Program-made: the position numbers and the translations under genes
Notes under the pieces: model-generated
The model's input: the letters and a program-made list of their open reading frames with translations, nothing else
The model's database searches: none
What the model was told of the DNA's origin: nothing
Assembly (NCBI GenBank): GCA_041396585.1
Contig: JAWKYG010000004.1
Location: 341,177 to 405,176 of the forward strand
Length of the DNA: 64,000 nucleotides
Direction of reading: 5' to 3'
Source: JAUIAI01 sp041396585
GTDB lineage: Bacteria; Pseudomonadota; Gammaproteobacteria; Burkholderiales; Burkholderiaceae_E
Shown here: one piece after another, positions 45,832 to 54,594 of the stretch
Numbering within the stretch: position 1 is the first letter of the stretch
How the letters are laid out: every line of letters starts with the position of its first letter

Positions 45832-46581
45832 TCAGTCGGCGTCGTCCTGCCACCCGAGGTGGGCGCACAGCGCATCGAAGCGCCGGCGCAGGCGGGCGAG
45901 CTCGTCCCGGGTCTGGGCGAGTTCGTGTCGCAAATCATCAGACTCGGCGGGGGCATCGCGCCCAACCGGCTTGGCTGAGGCGACCATCGACTCGCCAGCC
46001 ACTTGCACCGGGCCGCAGAGCAGATGCGCCCAACGCGATTCGCGCGAGCCGGGTTGCCGCGGCAGCTGGGTGACCAGCGGCCGGCCGCCACGCTCGGCCA
46101 TTTCATCGAGATAGGCCTCGACCGAGGATATATCGACAAAGCGATGCAGGCGCTCGCTGTGCTGGCGCAGCTCGCCGGATGTCTGCGGGCCGCGCAACAC
46201 GAGTGCGGTCATCAGCGCGAGCGCGGCTGAGGGCATTTCGATCACGCGACGCACGTTCTGTTCGTAGCGCATCACCCTTCCGCCGCTGGTCTCGATAACC
46301 AACGTGCGTGACTTGAGCCGGTCGATCGCCTCGATGAGCTCGGACTCGCGAAGCGACATGACCGGGTCGCGGCTGGTCTTCTGGTTGCAGCCGGCGAGCA
46401 GGGAATTGAGCGTCATCGGATAGGTATCGGGCACCGTGTGCTGCTTTTCCACCAACACGAACAAGGCGCGTGCCTCGACCGGGCTCAGTGCAGGGATGCC
46501 GGCCGGCGACATGGCGCGACCCGCGCCGGGCTGGACGTCGTTCGTTGCCAGCGGATCAGAAGGTGCGGGAGAGTCTTGCAT
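45832..46581 (-). CDS. yceH: YceH/UPF0502 (DUF480) family protein
   Basis: A 249-residue protein with two winged-helix-like domains typical of DUF480 (YceH). Family motifs are LSPVEARALFVLVEKQ near residue 32, YPMTLNSLLAGCNQKTSRDPVMSL near residues 57-80, LRGPQTSGELRQHSERLHRF near residue 147, and a C-terminal coiled-coil (ELAQTRDELARLRRRFDAL). It is a conserved but functionally unassigned protein. It is divergent from the oxidoreductase gene and not obviously linked to either neighbour. Confidence 0.9.
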   Translation of the reverse strand: MQDSPAPSDPLATNDVQPGAGRAMSPAGIPALSPVEARALFVLVEKQHTVPDTYPMTLNSLLAGCNQKTSRDPVMSLRESELIEAIDRLKSRTLVIETSGGRVMRYEQNVRRVIEMPSAALALMTALVLRGPQTSGELRQHSERLHRFVDISSVEAYLDEMAERGGRPLVTQLPRQPGSRESRWAHLLCGPVQVAGESMVASAKPVGRDAPAESDDLRHELAQTRDELARLRRRFDALCAHLGWQDDAD

Positions 46582-46769
46582 TCAGGAGCAGGCCGGTGTC
46601 GGCGCGAAAGGCGGAATCGTGAGTGTATCGTCGTGCACCGCCTGCACGGATGAAGCTTGCACGCCGATTGAACATGGTTGCGCCGGAAACACGAACTCAA
46701 CGCAAGCCAGTGCCCAAGGGCAAGGTCTTCGCGCCGAGGTAGGATCCCGAACTGTTCCGCCAGCAGGAG

Positions 46770-47810
46770 ATGCCGGTGCAATCGACTCGTCGCGTGGCGC
46801 TCGTACGCTATCTCGATGGCCTGCCACAGCCCCAAGATTTCGAGATCGTCAGCGAACCCATGCCCCGCCCCGGCGATGGCGAGTTCCTGGTCCGCAACCT
46901 GTTCGCATCGATCGATCCGGGCACGCGCTCGCGCTTGTCGCAGGGCCCATCCTATCTGCCGCCGCTGAAGCTCGGCGACACCGTGGGCGCGTTCAACATC
47001 GGCCGGATTGTGGAGTCGCGCCATGAACGGTTCGCGCCCGGAGAGCTGATTACCTGGACCTGCGGCTGGGCCGAGGCGGGCATCAGCGATGGCCGTGGCT
47101 ATCTTGCCAGGATCGAAGACCAATCGGTGCCGCTGAGCGCATGGATCGGCGTTCTAGGGGTTCCCGGGCTGACCGCCTATTTCGGGCTTGGGCGAGTTGC
47201 CCGGATCTCTGCTGGAGAAACCGTCGTCGTGACCTCGGCGGCCGGGATGGTCGGCGCGACCGCGGCGCAGATCGCGCGCTTGCGCGGATGCCGGGTGGTG
47301 GCGGTGGCCGGCGGGTCGGTCAAGTGTGCATGGCTGCGCGATGAACTCGGCATCGAGCACGTAGTCGACCACAAATCGGCGGCCGACCTAGGCGATGCCG
47401 TGGCCGCCTGTTGCCCGGACGGCATCGACGTGCTGTTCGACAACGTCGGCAACGCGAGCGTGGATGCGATGCTGCCGCTGATGCGCATGAACGGGCGCAT
47501 CGTCGTCTCGGGCCAGGTCGGCGACTACAACCTGCCGCCCGGGCAGGTACACGGCATTCGCAACACCCGCCCGTTCATCACGCGTCGCGTGCGGATGCAG
47601 GGCCTGGTGGTGTTCGATGACCTGCGCGAGTTTCCGGCGGCCCAGGCGGAGATGGCGGCCTGGTTGAAGGCTGGCCAGCTCAGGTACCGCGAAGTTCGTT
47701 ACCAGGGCATCGAGCGGGCGCCGCAGGCGTTTCGCGACGTGTTCGAGGGGCGGGATTTCGGCCGCCACCTGGTGCAGTTGGCCCCTGAACCGGCGGTGGC
47801 CGGCGCATGA
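46770..47810 (+). CDS. NADP-dependent medium-chain reductase/dehydrogenase (PTGR/leukotriene B4 dehydrogenase-like)
   Basis: A 346-residue zinc-independent MDR oxidoreductase. The GroES-like N-domain has PRPGDGEFLVRNLFASIDPGTRSRL. The Rossmann motif TSAAGMVGATAAQIARLRGCRVVAVAGGSVKC lies around residues 150-185, and DVLFDNVGNASVDAMLPLM and GRIVVSGQVGDYN follow. This subgroup reduces the C=C of enones or quinone-like compounds with NADPH (family knowledge). It is followed after 13 bp by an acyl-CoA-dehydrogenase-type flavoprotein, so the two probably act in sequence. Confidence 0.9.
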   Translation: MPVQSTRRVALVRYLDGLPQPQDFEIVSEPMPRPGDGEFLVRNLFASIDPGTRSRLSQGPSYLPPLKLGDTVGAFNIGRIVESRHERFAPGELITWTCGWAEAGISDGRGYLARIEDQSVPLSAWIGVLGVPGLTAYFGLGRVARISAGETVVVTSAAGMVGATAAQIARLRGCRVVAVAGGSVKCAWLRDELGIEHVVDHKSAADLGDAVAACCPDGIDVLFDNVGNASVDAMLPLMRMNGRIVVSGQVGDYNLPPGQVHGIRNTRPFITRRVRMQGLVVFDDLREFPAAQAEMAAWLKAGQLRYREVRYQGIERAPQAFRDVFEGRDFGRHLVQLAPEPAVAGA

Positions 47811-47823
47811 CCCGGAGGCGATC

Positions 47824-48975
47824 ATGATCGATATCAAGGCAAACGCCCGGGGCCTGGTGCCCGAGATCATGGCGCGGCGCGACGAGATCGAGCGGGCCAG
47901 GCGGATTCCCGCCGACCTCAATGACCGACTGGTGCAGGCGGGGCTGCTGCGGATGCTGATTCCGCGTGAAATCGGCGGGCTCGAGCTGGCTCCGCCCGAC
48001 TATGTGGAAGTGATCGAGCTGCTCGCGAAGGCCGATGCATCGACCGGCTGGTGCACGATGATCGCCGCCGTCACCTGCCTGAAATCGGCCTTCCTCGATC
48101 GTGATGTAGCGCAGGCGGTCTACGGTGATCCGGCCGCGGTGCACGGCGGCGTCTTCGCACCGAACGGGCGGGCGGACGTCGATGGCGAGCACTATCTGGT
48201 CAGCGGCGAATGGCAGTGGGCGTCTGGCTCGGCCAACTGCACCTGGCTGACCGGTGGCGCGCTGGTCTATGTCGATGGAGAACTTCAGAGGCTGCCCACA
48301 GGCGCGCCCGCTGCACGGCAGATGCTGTTTCCCGCCGATGCCGTAGAGCTTGGCGATGACTGGAACGTCAGCGGATTGTGTGGCACCGGCAGTGGCAGCA
48401 TGCGGGTACGTAACTGCCGCGTGCCGATGTCACACTCGGTGTCCTTGGTCACCGACAAGCAGAAGTTCGGCGGCCCTCTGTATGCATTCCCGAGCTTTGG
48501 CATGCTCGCACTCGGGATTTCCGTGGTGGCCATGGGCAATGCGAAAGGCGCAGTCGATGACCTGATCGCGCTGGCCAACGAGAAGACCCCGCAGGGCACA
48601 CGACGGGTGCTGGCACAGCGCGCGCAGACACAGACCGAGGTAGCCCGCTCGGTGGCCATGTTGCGTTCGGCACGTGCCTATCTGCTCGATGCGATCGCCA
48701 CCGCCTGGGATCAGGCACGCTACGCCGGCGAGATCAGTGTCGCCACGCGGGCCGACCTGCGGCTCGCCAGCACGCATGTGGCACGCACCAGCGCCGAAGT
48801 CTGTAAGACGATGTACGAATTGGGCGGCGGCAGCAGTCTGTTTCTCAGTTCGCCCTTGCAGCGACGCCTGCGCGATGCCTTGGCCGCCAGCCAGCACATG
48901 ATGGTGGCCCCGCCGACGCTGGAGCTCACCGGGCGCGTGCTGCTCGGCGTGGACACCGACCTGACGTTTTTGTGA
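47824..48975 (+). CDS. Acyl-CoA-dehydrogenase-type group D flavin monooxygenase (HsaA-like)
   Basis: A 383-residue protein with the acyl-CoA dehydrogenase fold but the sequence style of two-component flavin hydroxylases. Seen are IGGLELAPPDYVEVIELLAKADASTGWCTM near the N-terminus, VSGEWQWASGSANCTWL, DDWNVSGLCGTGSGSMRV in the middle, and the C-terminal HMMVAPPTLELTGRVLLG. It lacks the acyl-CoA catalytic glutamate signature GGYGY. A free flavin reductase partner would be needed; none is adjacent. It is co-transcribed with the MDR gene. Confidence 0.82.
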   Translation: MIDIKANARGLVPEIMARRDEIERARRIPADLNDRLVQAGLLRMLIPREIGGLELAPPDYVEVIELLAKADASTGWCTMIAAVTCLKSAFLDRDVAQAVYGDPAAVHGGVFAPNGRADVDGEHYLVSGEWQWASGSANCTWLTGGALVYVDGELQRLPTGAPAARQMLFPADAVELGDDWNVSGLCGTGSGSMRVRNCRVPMSHSVSLVTDKQKFGGPLYAFPSFGMLALGISVVAMGNAKGAVDDLIALANEKTPQGTRRVLAQRAQTQTEVARSVAMLRSARAYLLDAIATAWDQARYAGEISVATRADLRLASTHVARTSAEVCKTMYELGGGSSLFLSSPLQRRLRDALAASQHMMVAPPTLELTGRVLLGVDTDLTFL

Positions 48976-49047
48976 GCGCGGCGGCTCGTTACCCGTGATC
49001 ATGGGCGGCCCGCGTCGGCCGCGCCATGGCGCGATTTGCCGCGATGC

Positions 49048-50352
49048 TCAGCCGCGCGTCATGCGTTGCGGCAGGAAGGTTGCGATCTCGGGGAACACGA
49101 TCAGCAATGCCACCATGAGCACCATGACCATGAAAAAGGGCAAGGCGGCGCGCGCGAGATACAGCAGATTGCGGCCGGTCAGCGCCTGGATCACGAACAG
49201 GTTCAGCCCGATCGGAGGCGTGATCTGCGACATCTCCACCACGATCACGATGTAGATCCCGAACCAGATCAGATCGATGCCAGCCTGCTCGACCATCGGC
49301 ATGATCACCGCCACGGTCAACACCACGATCGAGATACCGTCCAGAAAGCAACCGAGCACCGCGAAGAACACCGTCAGCGCCGCCAGCAGCATCACCGGTG
49401 ACAGATTCATCTCGCCGATCCAGCGGGCCAGACCGCGCGGAATGCCGGTGAAACCCATCGCCACCGACAAGAACGCCGCCCCGGCCAGAATGAACGCGAT
49501 CATGCACGATGTGCTGGTCGCGCCCATCAGGCTGGCCTTGAAGTTGACCCAGCTCAGTGAGCCCGACAGCAACGACAACAGCAGTGCCCCGACCACGCCG
49601 ACCGCGGCGGCCTCGGTGGCCGTGGCGATGCCGACATAGATCGAGCCGATCACGCAGATGATCAGCAACACCACCGGCATCAGCCGCGAGGCCGCGATCA
49701 GCTTCTGAGACAAGGTGGTCGCGGTTTCGGCGACCGGAACCTTGCCCGGGTTCAACAGTGACCAGACCATGATCGTGCCCATGAACAAGGCGATCAGGAC
49801 CAGACCCGGGATGACCCCGGCGATGAACAGCCGGCTGATGGAGACATCTGCCGCGACACCATAGACGATCAGGATGATCGATGGCGGGATCAGCAGCCCG
49901 AGTGTGGCCGAGCCGGCGAGCGTGCCCAGCGCCATGCGGTCGTCATAGCCGCGGCGGGCGAGCTCCGGAATCGTGATCCGGCCGATCGTGGCGGTGGTCG
50001 CGGCCGACGAACCGGACACCGCCGCGAAGATCCCGCAGCCGATCACGTTGACATGCATGAGCCTGCCGGGAATGCGCGTCATCCACGGAGCGAGGCCGGT
50101 GAACATGTCGCTGGCGAGCCGGGTGCGGAACAGGATCTCGCCCATCCAGATGAACAAGGGCAGCGCGGTCAGCGACCATGACCAGGATTGTCCCCAGCTG
50201 GTCGTGGCCATGATCGAGCCCGCCGGTGACGATGAGAACACCAGGATCGCGATCAGGCCGACCGCGAACAAGGACATGGCGACCCAGAAACCCGTGGCCA
50301 GCAGGGCCAGCAACAGCAGGCCCAACAGCGTGCCGATCGAGCCGATATCCAT
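49048..50352 (-). CDS. TRAP large permease (DctM family), system 4
   Basis: A 434-residue permease with FIWMGEILFRTRLASDMF near residue 65, AAVSGSSAATTATIGRITIPEL, LLIPPSIILIVYGVAAD and the C-terminal QITPPIGLNLFVIQAL. It is the last gene of the operon DctP-DctQ-DctM reading leftwards. Its stop is near the end of the flavin monooxygenase gene, and the two units converge. The substrate is unknown. Confidence 0.92.
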   Translation of the reverse strand: MDIGSIGTLLGLLLLALLATGFWVAMSLFAVGLIAILVFSSSPAGSIMATTSWGQSWSWSLTALPLFIWMGEILFRTRLASDMFTGLAPWMTRIPGRLMHVNVIGCGIFAAVSGSSAATTATIGRITIPELARRGYDDRMALGTLAGSATLGLLIPPSIILIVYGVAADVSISRLFIAGVIPGLVLIALFMGTIMVWSLLNPGKVPVAETATTLSQKLIAASRLMPVVLLIICVIGSIYVGIATATEAAAVGVVGALLLSLLSGSLSWVNFKASLMGATSTSCMIAFILAGAAFLSVAMGFTGIPRGLARWIGEMNLSPVMLLAALTVFFAVLGCFLDGISIVVLTVAVIMPMVEQAGIDLIWFGIYIVIVVEMSQITPPIGLNLFVIQALTGRNLLYLARAALPFFMVMVLMVALLIVFPEIATFLPQRMTRG

Positions 50353-50355
50353 CGA

Positions 50356-50892
50356 TCAGTTCTCGCGCCCGGCCGCCTGCGCGGATTCGGCCCGGCGGGC
50401 GCTGAGCAGATAGCTCGGCTCGCCGCCGGTCAGCGCGCGTACCGCATCGACGAGAAAAGCCAGGGTCAGCACCGAGACGCCGACGGTCATCCCCATCTGG
50501 GGGATCCAGAGCGGGATCGGCACCAGCCCCTGGGTGAGATCACCGAAGCTGATCGAGTAGTAGACCATCTCGACCGTGTACCAGGTGAGTGTGGCGCTCA
50601 GCAGCAGGCCGCCGAGCACGCAGATCAGCTCGAAGCGATGGCGCCAGGCCGGTGGCAGGCGCTCGATCAGCAGCGTGACGCGGATATGGCTGTTCTGACG
50701 CAACGCATAGCCGAGCGCGAGAAACGATGATGCCGACAGGCAATAGCCGGCGAATTCATCGGCCGACGGTACCGCGATGCCCATCAGGCGACCGATGATC
50801 TGCGTCAGAACGAGCACGCAGATGCCGGCCAGGAACACGGCCGCCAGCGCGCCGCAGGCGGCAAACAGCCGGTCGAGAATGCGCTCAGTCAT
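50356..50892 (-). CDS. TRAP small permease (DctQ family), system 4
   Basis: A 178-residue protein from the ATG at 50892, preferred over an upstream extension of non-membrane residues. Four hydrophobic segments are visible. The DctQ motif is VPSADEFAGYCLSASSFLALGYALRQNSHIRV. It ends 3 bases before the DctM start, so the genes are coupled. The periplasmic receptor gene lies about 50 bp upstream. Confidence 0.88.
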   Translation of the reverse strand: MTERILDRLFAACGALAAVFLAGICVLVLTQIIGRLMGIAVPSADEFAGYCLSASSFLALGYALRQNSHIRVTLLIERLPPAWRHRFELICVLGGLLLSATLTWYTVEMVYYSISFGDLTQGLVPIPLWIPQMGMTVGVSVLTLAFLVDAVRALTGGEPSYLLSARRAESAQAAGREN

Positions 50893-50944
50893 GATTTGCG
50901 GGCGCCCGGGCGACGACAGGCCGCCGCCCCGGGCCGGCCATGCA

Positions 50945-51916
50945 TCACTTGCGATAGGCCTCGAGCAGCGCGGCGCCGTCGGCACCCGCCTTTGCGACCC
51001 ATTCGGCGGTCATCTTCTCGCCAACGGCCTTGAGCTCGGACACCAGCTGCTTGGAGCCGGCCGCGACGCTCATGCCCTTGGCCGCCAGCTCCTTGGAACT
51101 CGTCGCGGCCACCTCCTGGCTCATCTGCCAGCCACGCTTCTCGGCCTCGGCCGCGGCCGCAGACAGCGCCGCGCGCTGGCCATCGTCGAGCTGGCGCCAG
51201 GCCCGCTCATTCACGAACACCATGTTCTTGGGCATCCAGCCGTTCAGATCATGGAAGTGGGTCGAGAAGTCCCAGGCCTTGGACCGAAGGCCGGTCGCGC
51301 CAGAGGTCACCATCGCGTCGACCACGCCGGTCGAGAATGCCTGCGGAATCTCCACCGCCTCGACGATGGTGGGAATCGCGCCCATCAGCTCGGCCATCGA
51401 GGCGGTGGCCGAGTTGTAGGTGCGGAACTTCACACCCTTCAGGTCGGCCATCGAGGCGAGCGGCTTCTTGGTGTAGAACCCCTGCCCCGGCCAGGGCACC
51501 GCATACAGCAGGCGCATGCCCTGCTTGGCCAGCCGCTGCTCCACATAGGGCCGCTGCAGCTTCCAGAGCTTGGCCGCCTCTTCGTAGCTGCTGGCCAGGA
51601 ACGGTACCGCATCGGCGCCGAAGATCGCATCCTCGTTCAGCAGATTGGCCATCAGCATCTCGGCGATCTGTACCTGGCCGGTCTGTACAGCGCGGCGGAT
51701 CTCCGGATGCTTGAACAACGACTGCGCACTATGCACATTGATCGTCAGCGAGCCGCCGCTCTTGTCGGCGACATCCGCGGCGAACTGGCGGATATTCTTG
51801 GTATGGAACTCGGCCTCGGGATAGGGCGTGGGCATTTCCCAGGTGGCGGCGAACGCGCTCGCCACCGAGAGCACACCGGCCGCCGCGCCTATCATCAGAT
51901 TACGAATGGCTGTCAT
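50945..51916 (-). CDS. TRAP solute-binding protein (DctP family), system 4
   Basis: A 323-residue receptor with signal peptide IRNLMIGAAAGVLSVASAFA. The ATG at 51916 is chosen because AAGGAG sits 6 nt upstream; the codon before it is also ATG but too close. The DctP core has MADLKGVKFRTYNSATASMAELMGAIPTIVEAVEIPQAFSTGVVDAMVTSGATG around residues 155-210. It leads the operon DctP-DctQ-DctM. Confidence 0.92.
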   Translation of the reverse strand: MTAIRNLMIGAAAGVLSVASAFAATWEMPTPYPEAEFHTKNIRQFAADVADKSGGSLTINVHSAQSLFKHPEIRRAVQTGQVQIAEMLMANLLNEDAIFGADAVPFLASSYEEAAKLWKLQRPYVEQRLAKQGMRLLYAVPWPGQGFYTKKPLASMADLKGVKFRTYNSATASMAELMGAIPTIVEAVEIPQAFSTGVVDAMVTSGATGLRSKAWDFSTHFHDLNGWMPKNMVFVNERAWRQLDDGQRAALSAAAAEAEKRGWQMSQEVAATSSKELAAKGMSVAAGSKQLVSELKAVGEKMTAEWVAKAGADGAALLEAYRK

Positions 51917-52033
51917 CATCGTCTCCTTGTTTCGATCCGGGCGCCTCTGCAAGGCGCACCGCGAAGGACGACTATAGCCGACCGGGATCCGTGCGTGAAT
52001 CACGCGCGTCTTTGTTCGTCCCGACGCATCTGA

Positions 52034-52405
52034 TCAGCCCGGCTTGCGCAACGCCCATGCGGCACACGTGGCGAAGAACAACTCGGCGGCCAGAACACCG
52101 AGGTAGAGCCCCACGGGCATGCCATCGACGGCCATGCTCGCGAGCCGGCCGAACGCGAAACCGCCAAAGATCAGGATCACCGCCCATAGCGACTCGCGTC
52201 GCGCGAGGCGGCCGAGCGCGCCCATCAGGAAGACAGCCGCGATACCCAGATAGGCGCCGCCGTATGCGGCACGGATGACGTGCAGGTGGTTGACGGTGGT
52301 GAGTTCGATACCGGGCCCGCGCATCATCATCTGCGGTGCCAGCAGATGCAGCGCCCCCACCACCAGCATCATCAGGCCGGCGCCAAAAAGGGTGAATCGT
52401 GTCAT
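52034..52405 (-). CDS. DUF4345-family small membrane protein
   Basis: A 123-residue integral membrane protein with four hydrophobic helices. The start at 52405 follows a GGAGG ribosome site. Family-like motifs are NHLHVIRAAYGGAYLGIAAVF and FGRLASMAVDGMPVGLYLGVLAAELFF. Function is unknown. It is divergent from the LysR gene and downstream of the TRAP system 4 operon in the same direction, but separated from it by about 120 bp. Confidence 0.75.
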   Translation of the reverse strand: MTRFTLFGAGLMMLVVGALHLLAPQMMMRGPGIELTTVNHLHVIRAAYGGAYLGIAAVFLMGALGRLARRESLWAVILIFGGFAFGRLASMAVDGMPVGLYLGVLAAELFFATCAAWALRKPG

Positions 52406-52507
52406 GAAGCCTCCATGGATGGGAGCCGCGCGAGCGGGCGATGTCGACAGCCTAGTCGCGCAGGCGCTCCGTGATAAGGCACCCGATCGGAACATATACT
52501 TCCATTC

Positions 52508-53425
52508 ATGGAACAATGGATGCACTCGCTCACCGACCTCGTCTTGTTCGTCGAGGTTGCACGCGCGGGCGGTTTCCGCCACGCGGCCCTCAGGCTGGAT
52601 ATGCCGCCGGCCACCTTGTCTCGCCGCATTGCCGCGATGGAGGCCCGGCTGGGCACGCAGCTCTTCCAACGCACCACCCGCCAGGTCTCGCTCACCGAAG
52701 CGGCGCGGCCGTTCTACGAGCAGTGCCTGACAGTGCTGGAAGCGGCCCAACGCGCGCAGGGCATCCTCGCCGCGAGTCAGGAGCAGCCGGCACGCATCCG
52801 CGTCTCGATGCCGGTGGACCTCGGCGTCGAGATACTCGGTCCCCTGATCGCCGCGTTCGCAGCCGGGCAGCCCGGCCTGCGGATCGAGTTCGATCTTTCG
52901 TCGCGCGCGACCGATCTGCTGCGTGACCCGGTCGATCTGGTCTTCCGCATCGGCAGGCCGATGGACGACCGCGTCGTGGCACGCAAGGTTGCCGACATCA
53001 CCACCGGGCTGTACGCGGCCCCTGCCTACCTCGGCACCGTCAACCCGATTACGGAACCCGCGCACCTGGCCCATCTCCAATGCCTGGACCTTCAAACCGC
53101 GCAGGGCTCAATGCCATGGAAAGTGGATCACCTGCGCTGGCCAGCCGCCCCGGGAACGAGCACCTTGTCGGCCAACAGCGTCGCGCTGCTGCGCACTCTC
53201 GCCGAGCGTGGGCATGGCCTCGCGCTGCTGCCCGAGCACATTGCCTCGGCGAGCGTCGAGGAGCGCCGGCTGACGCGCCTGCTACCGCGGGCCTCGACAC
53301 CGCGCTGGCCGCTGTATGCGATGACCGCGACCCGTCTGGTCTCTGGTCAGCTACGTCGGCTGATCGAGCATGTCAAAGGCTCATTGCAGGCAACGCCTCT
53401 GTCCAAGACCACACGGCGACGATGA
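52508..53425 (+). CDS. LysR-family transcriptional regulator
   Basis: A 305-residue LysR protein. The winged helix is LVLFVEVARAGGFRHAALRLDMPPATLSRRIAAMEARLGTQLFQRTTRQVSLTEAA (residues 12-68). The effector domain starts near residue 90 (RIRVSMPVDLGVEILGPLIAAF, DLVFRIGRPMDD, HIASASVEERRL). It lies between the divergent DUF4345 gene and the downstream TctCAB operon, either of which may be its target. Confidence 0.9.
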   Translation: MEQWMHSLTDLVLFVEVARAGGFRHAALRLDMPPATLSRRIAAMEARLGTQLFQRTTRQVSLTEAARPFYEQCLTVLEAAQRAQGILAASQEQPARIRVSMPVDLGVEILGPLIAAFAAGQPGLRIEFDLSSRATDLLRDPVDLVFRIGRPMDDRVVARKVADITTGLYAAPAYLGTVNPITEPAHLAHLQCLDLQTAQGSMPWKVDHLRWPAAPGTSTLSANSVALLRTLAERGHGLALLPEHIASASVEERRLTRLLPRASTPRWPLYAMTATRLVSGQLRRLIEHVKGSLQATPLSKTTRRR

Positions 53426-53595
53426 CATCGCGCGTCCGACGCCTCACCCTGCGTGCTAGCATCCGGCCGACCGAGGCGAAGTCACCGACCCGCCGCCTGA
53501 CCTCCCGGCCCCGGCTTAGGCCCCGCGTGGCAAGCGTCATACGCTCTTGACCGGGGTCGCATTCGGTCTTGTCCGACAACAAACTGGAGACACTC

Positions 53596-54561
53596 ATGGC
53601 TCTCTCGCCCCGCCTGTCCTGTGTACTGACCGGCATCGCCACCGCCCTGCTCGCGACCTCCGCGGCCCACGCCGAGGGCTATCCGGAAAAGACCGTCAGC
53701 TACATCATTCCCTTCGGCCCCGGGGGCGAGTCGGATATCTCCGCGCGCCTGCAGGAGCCGGTGTTCAAGGCGCTGACCGGCCAGAGCATGGCCATCCAGT
53801 ACAAGCCCGGCGCAGGCGGAGCGGCCTCATGGGCGCAGCTCAACGGCATGGCCTCGGACGGCTATACGGTGATGGGCACCAATCTGCCGCACATCATCCT
53901 GCAACCGATGCAGAAGGCGGTGGGCTACGAAACCGACGACCTCACCACGGTGTTCTGGTTCCACTACACACCCGACGCCCTGCTGGTCACGGCCGACAGT
54001 CCGCACAAGACACTGAAGGATTTCGTCGAGGCGGCCAAGTCCTCGCCGGGACGGATCACCCTGTCTGGCTCGGGCACCAATTCGGCCAACCATCTCGCAC
54101 AGCAGCAGTTCGACAAACTGGCCGGGATCAAGACCACCTATGTGCCGTTTGGCGGCACGGGCCCGTCCAATGCCGCACTGCTCGGCAAGCAGGTGGGCGG
54201 CAGCTGGGGCTACTCCACCGTGCAGATCAAATTGGGCGATCAGGTGCGCTGCCTGGGCGTGGCCATGGAACAGCGCCATCCGAAACTGCCCGATTGCCCG
54301 ACCTTCAAGGAGCAGGGCTACAACCTTGTCGGCGGTGCCTATCGCGGCGTGGCCGTGCCCAAATCCACCCCGGCCGACGTGCAGACGAAGCTGGCGGGCA
54401 TTCTTGCCAAGATCAATGCCGACCCGGAATTCATTCGCAAGATGGAAGACGGCGGTTTCGCGATGTTGAACGTCGGCCCGGACAAGATGGCCGAGTTCAT
54501 GGCCGCCCAGAAAGCCCACTACGGGGCGCTGGCCAAGGCGATGGGCATCGTGAAGAAGTAG
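53596..54561 (+). CDS. TctC/Bug-type tripartite tricarboxylate transporter receptor
   Basis: A 321-residue periplasmic receptor of the Bug superfamily from the ATG at 53596, with GGAGA at the usual distance. The signal peptide is LTGIATALLATSAAHA. Bug motifs are YIIPFGPGGESDISARLQEP, the KPGAGGAASWAQL loop near residue 80, and FGGTGPSNAALLGKQVGGSWG near residue 195. It is the first gene of tctCAB. The ligand is probably a carboxylate (family knowledge). Confidence 0.92.
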   Translation: MALSPRLSCVLTGIATALLATSAAHAEGYPEKTVSYIIPFGPGGESDISARLQEPVFKALTGQSMAIQYKPGAGGAASWAQLNGMASDGYTVMGTNLPHIILQPMQKAVGYETDDLTTVFWFHYTPDALLVTADSPHKTLKDFVEAAKSSPGRITLSGSGTNSANHLAQQQFDKLAGIKTTYVPFGGTGPSNAALLGKQVGGSWGYSTVQIKLGDQVRCLGVAMEQRHPKLPDCPTFKEQGYNLVGGAYRGVAVPKSTPADVQTKLAGILAKINADPEFIRKMEDGGFAMLNVGPDKMAEFMAAQKAHYGALAKAMGIVKK

Positions 54562-54594
54562 GCGACAAGTCGCGCAGCGCTACAGCGCCGTCTC

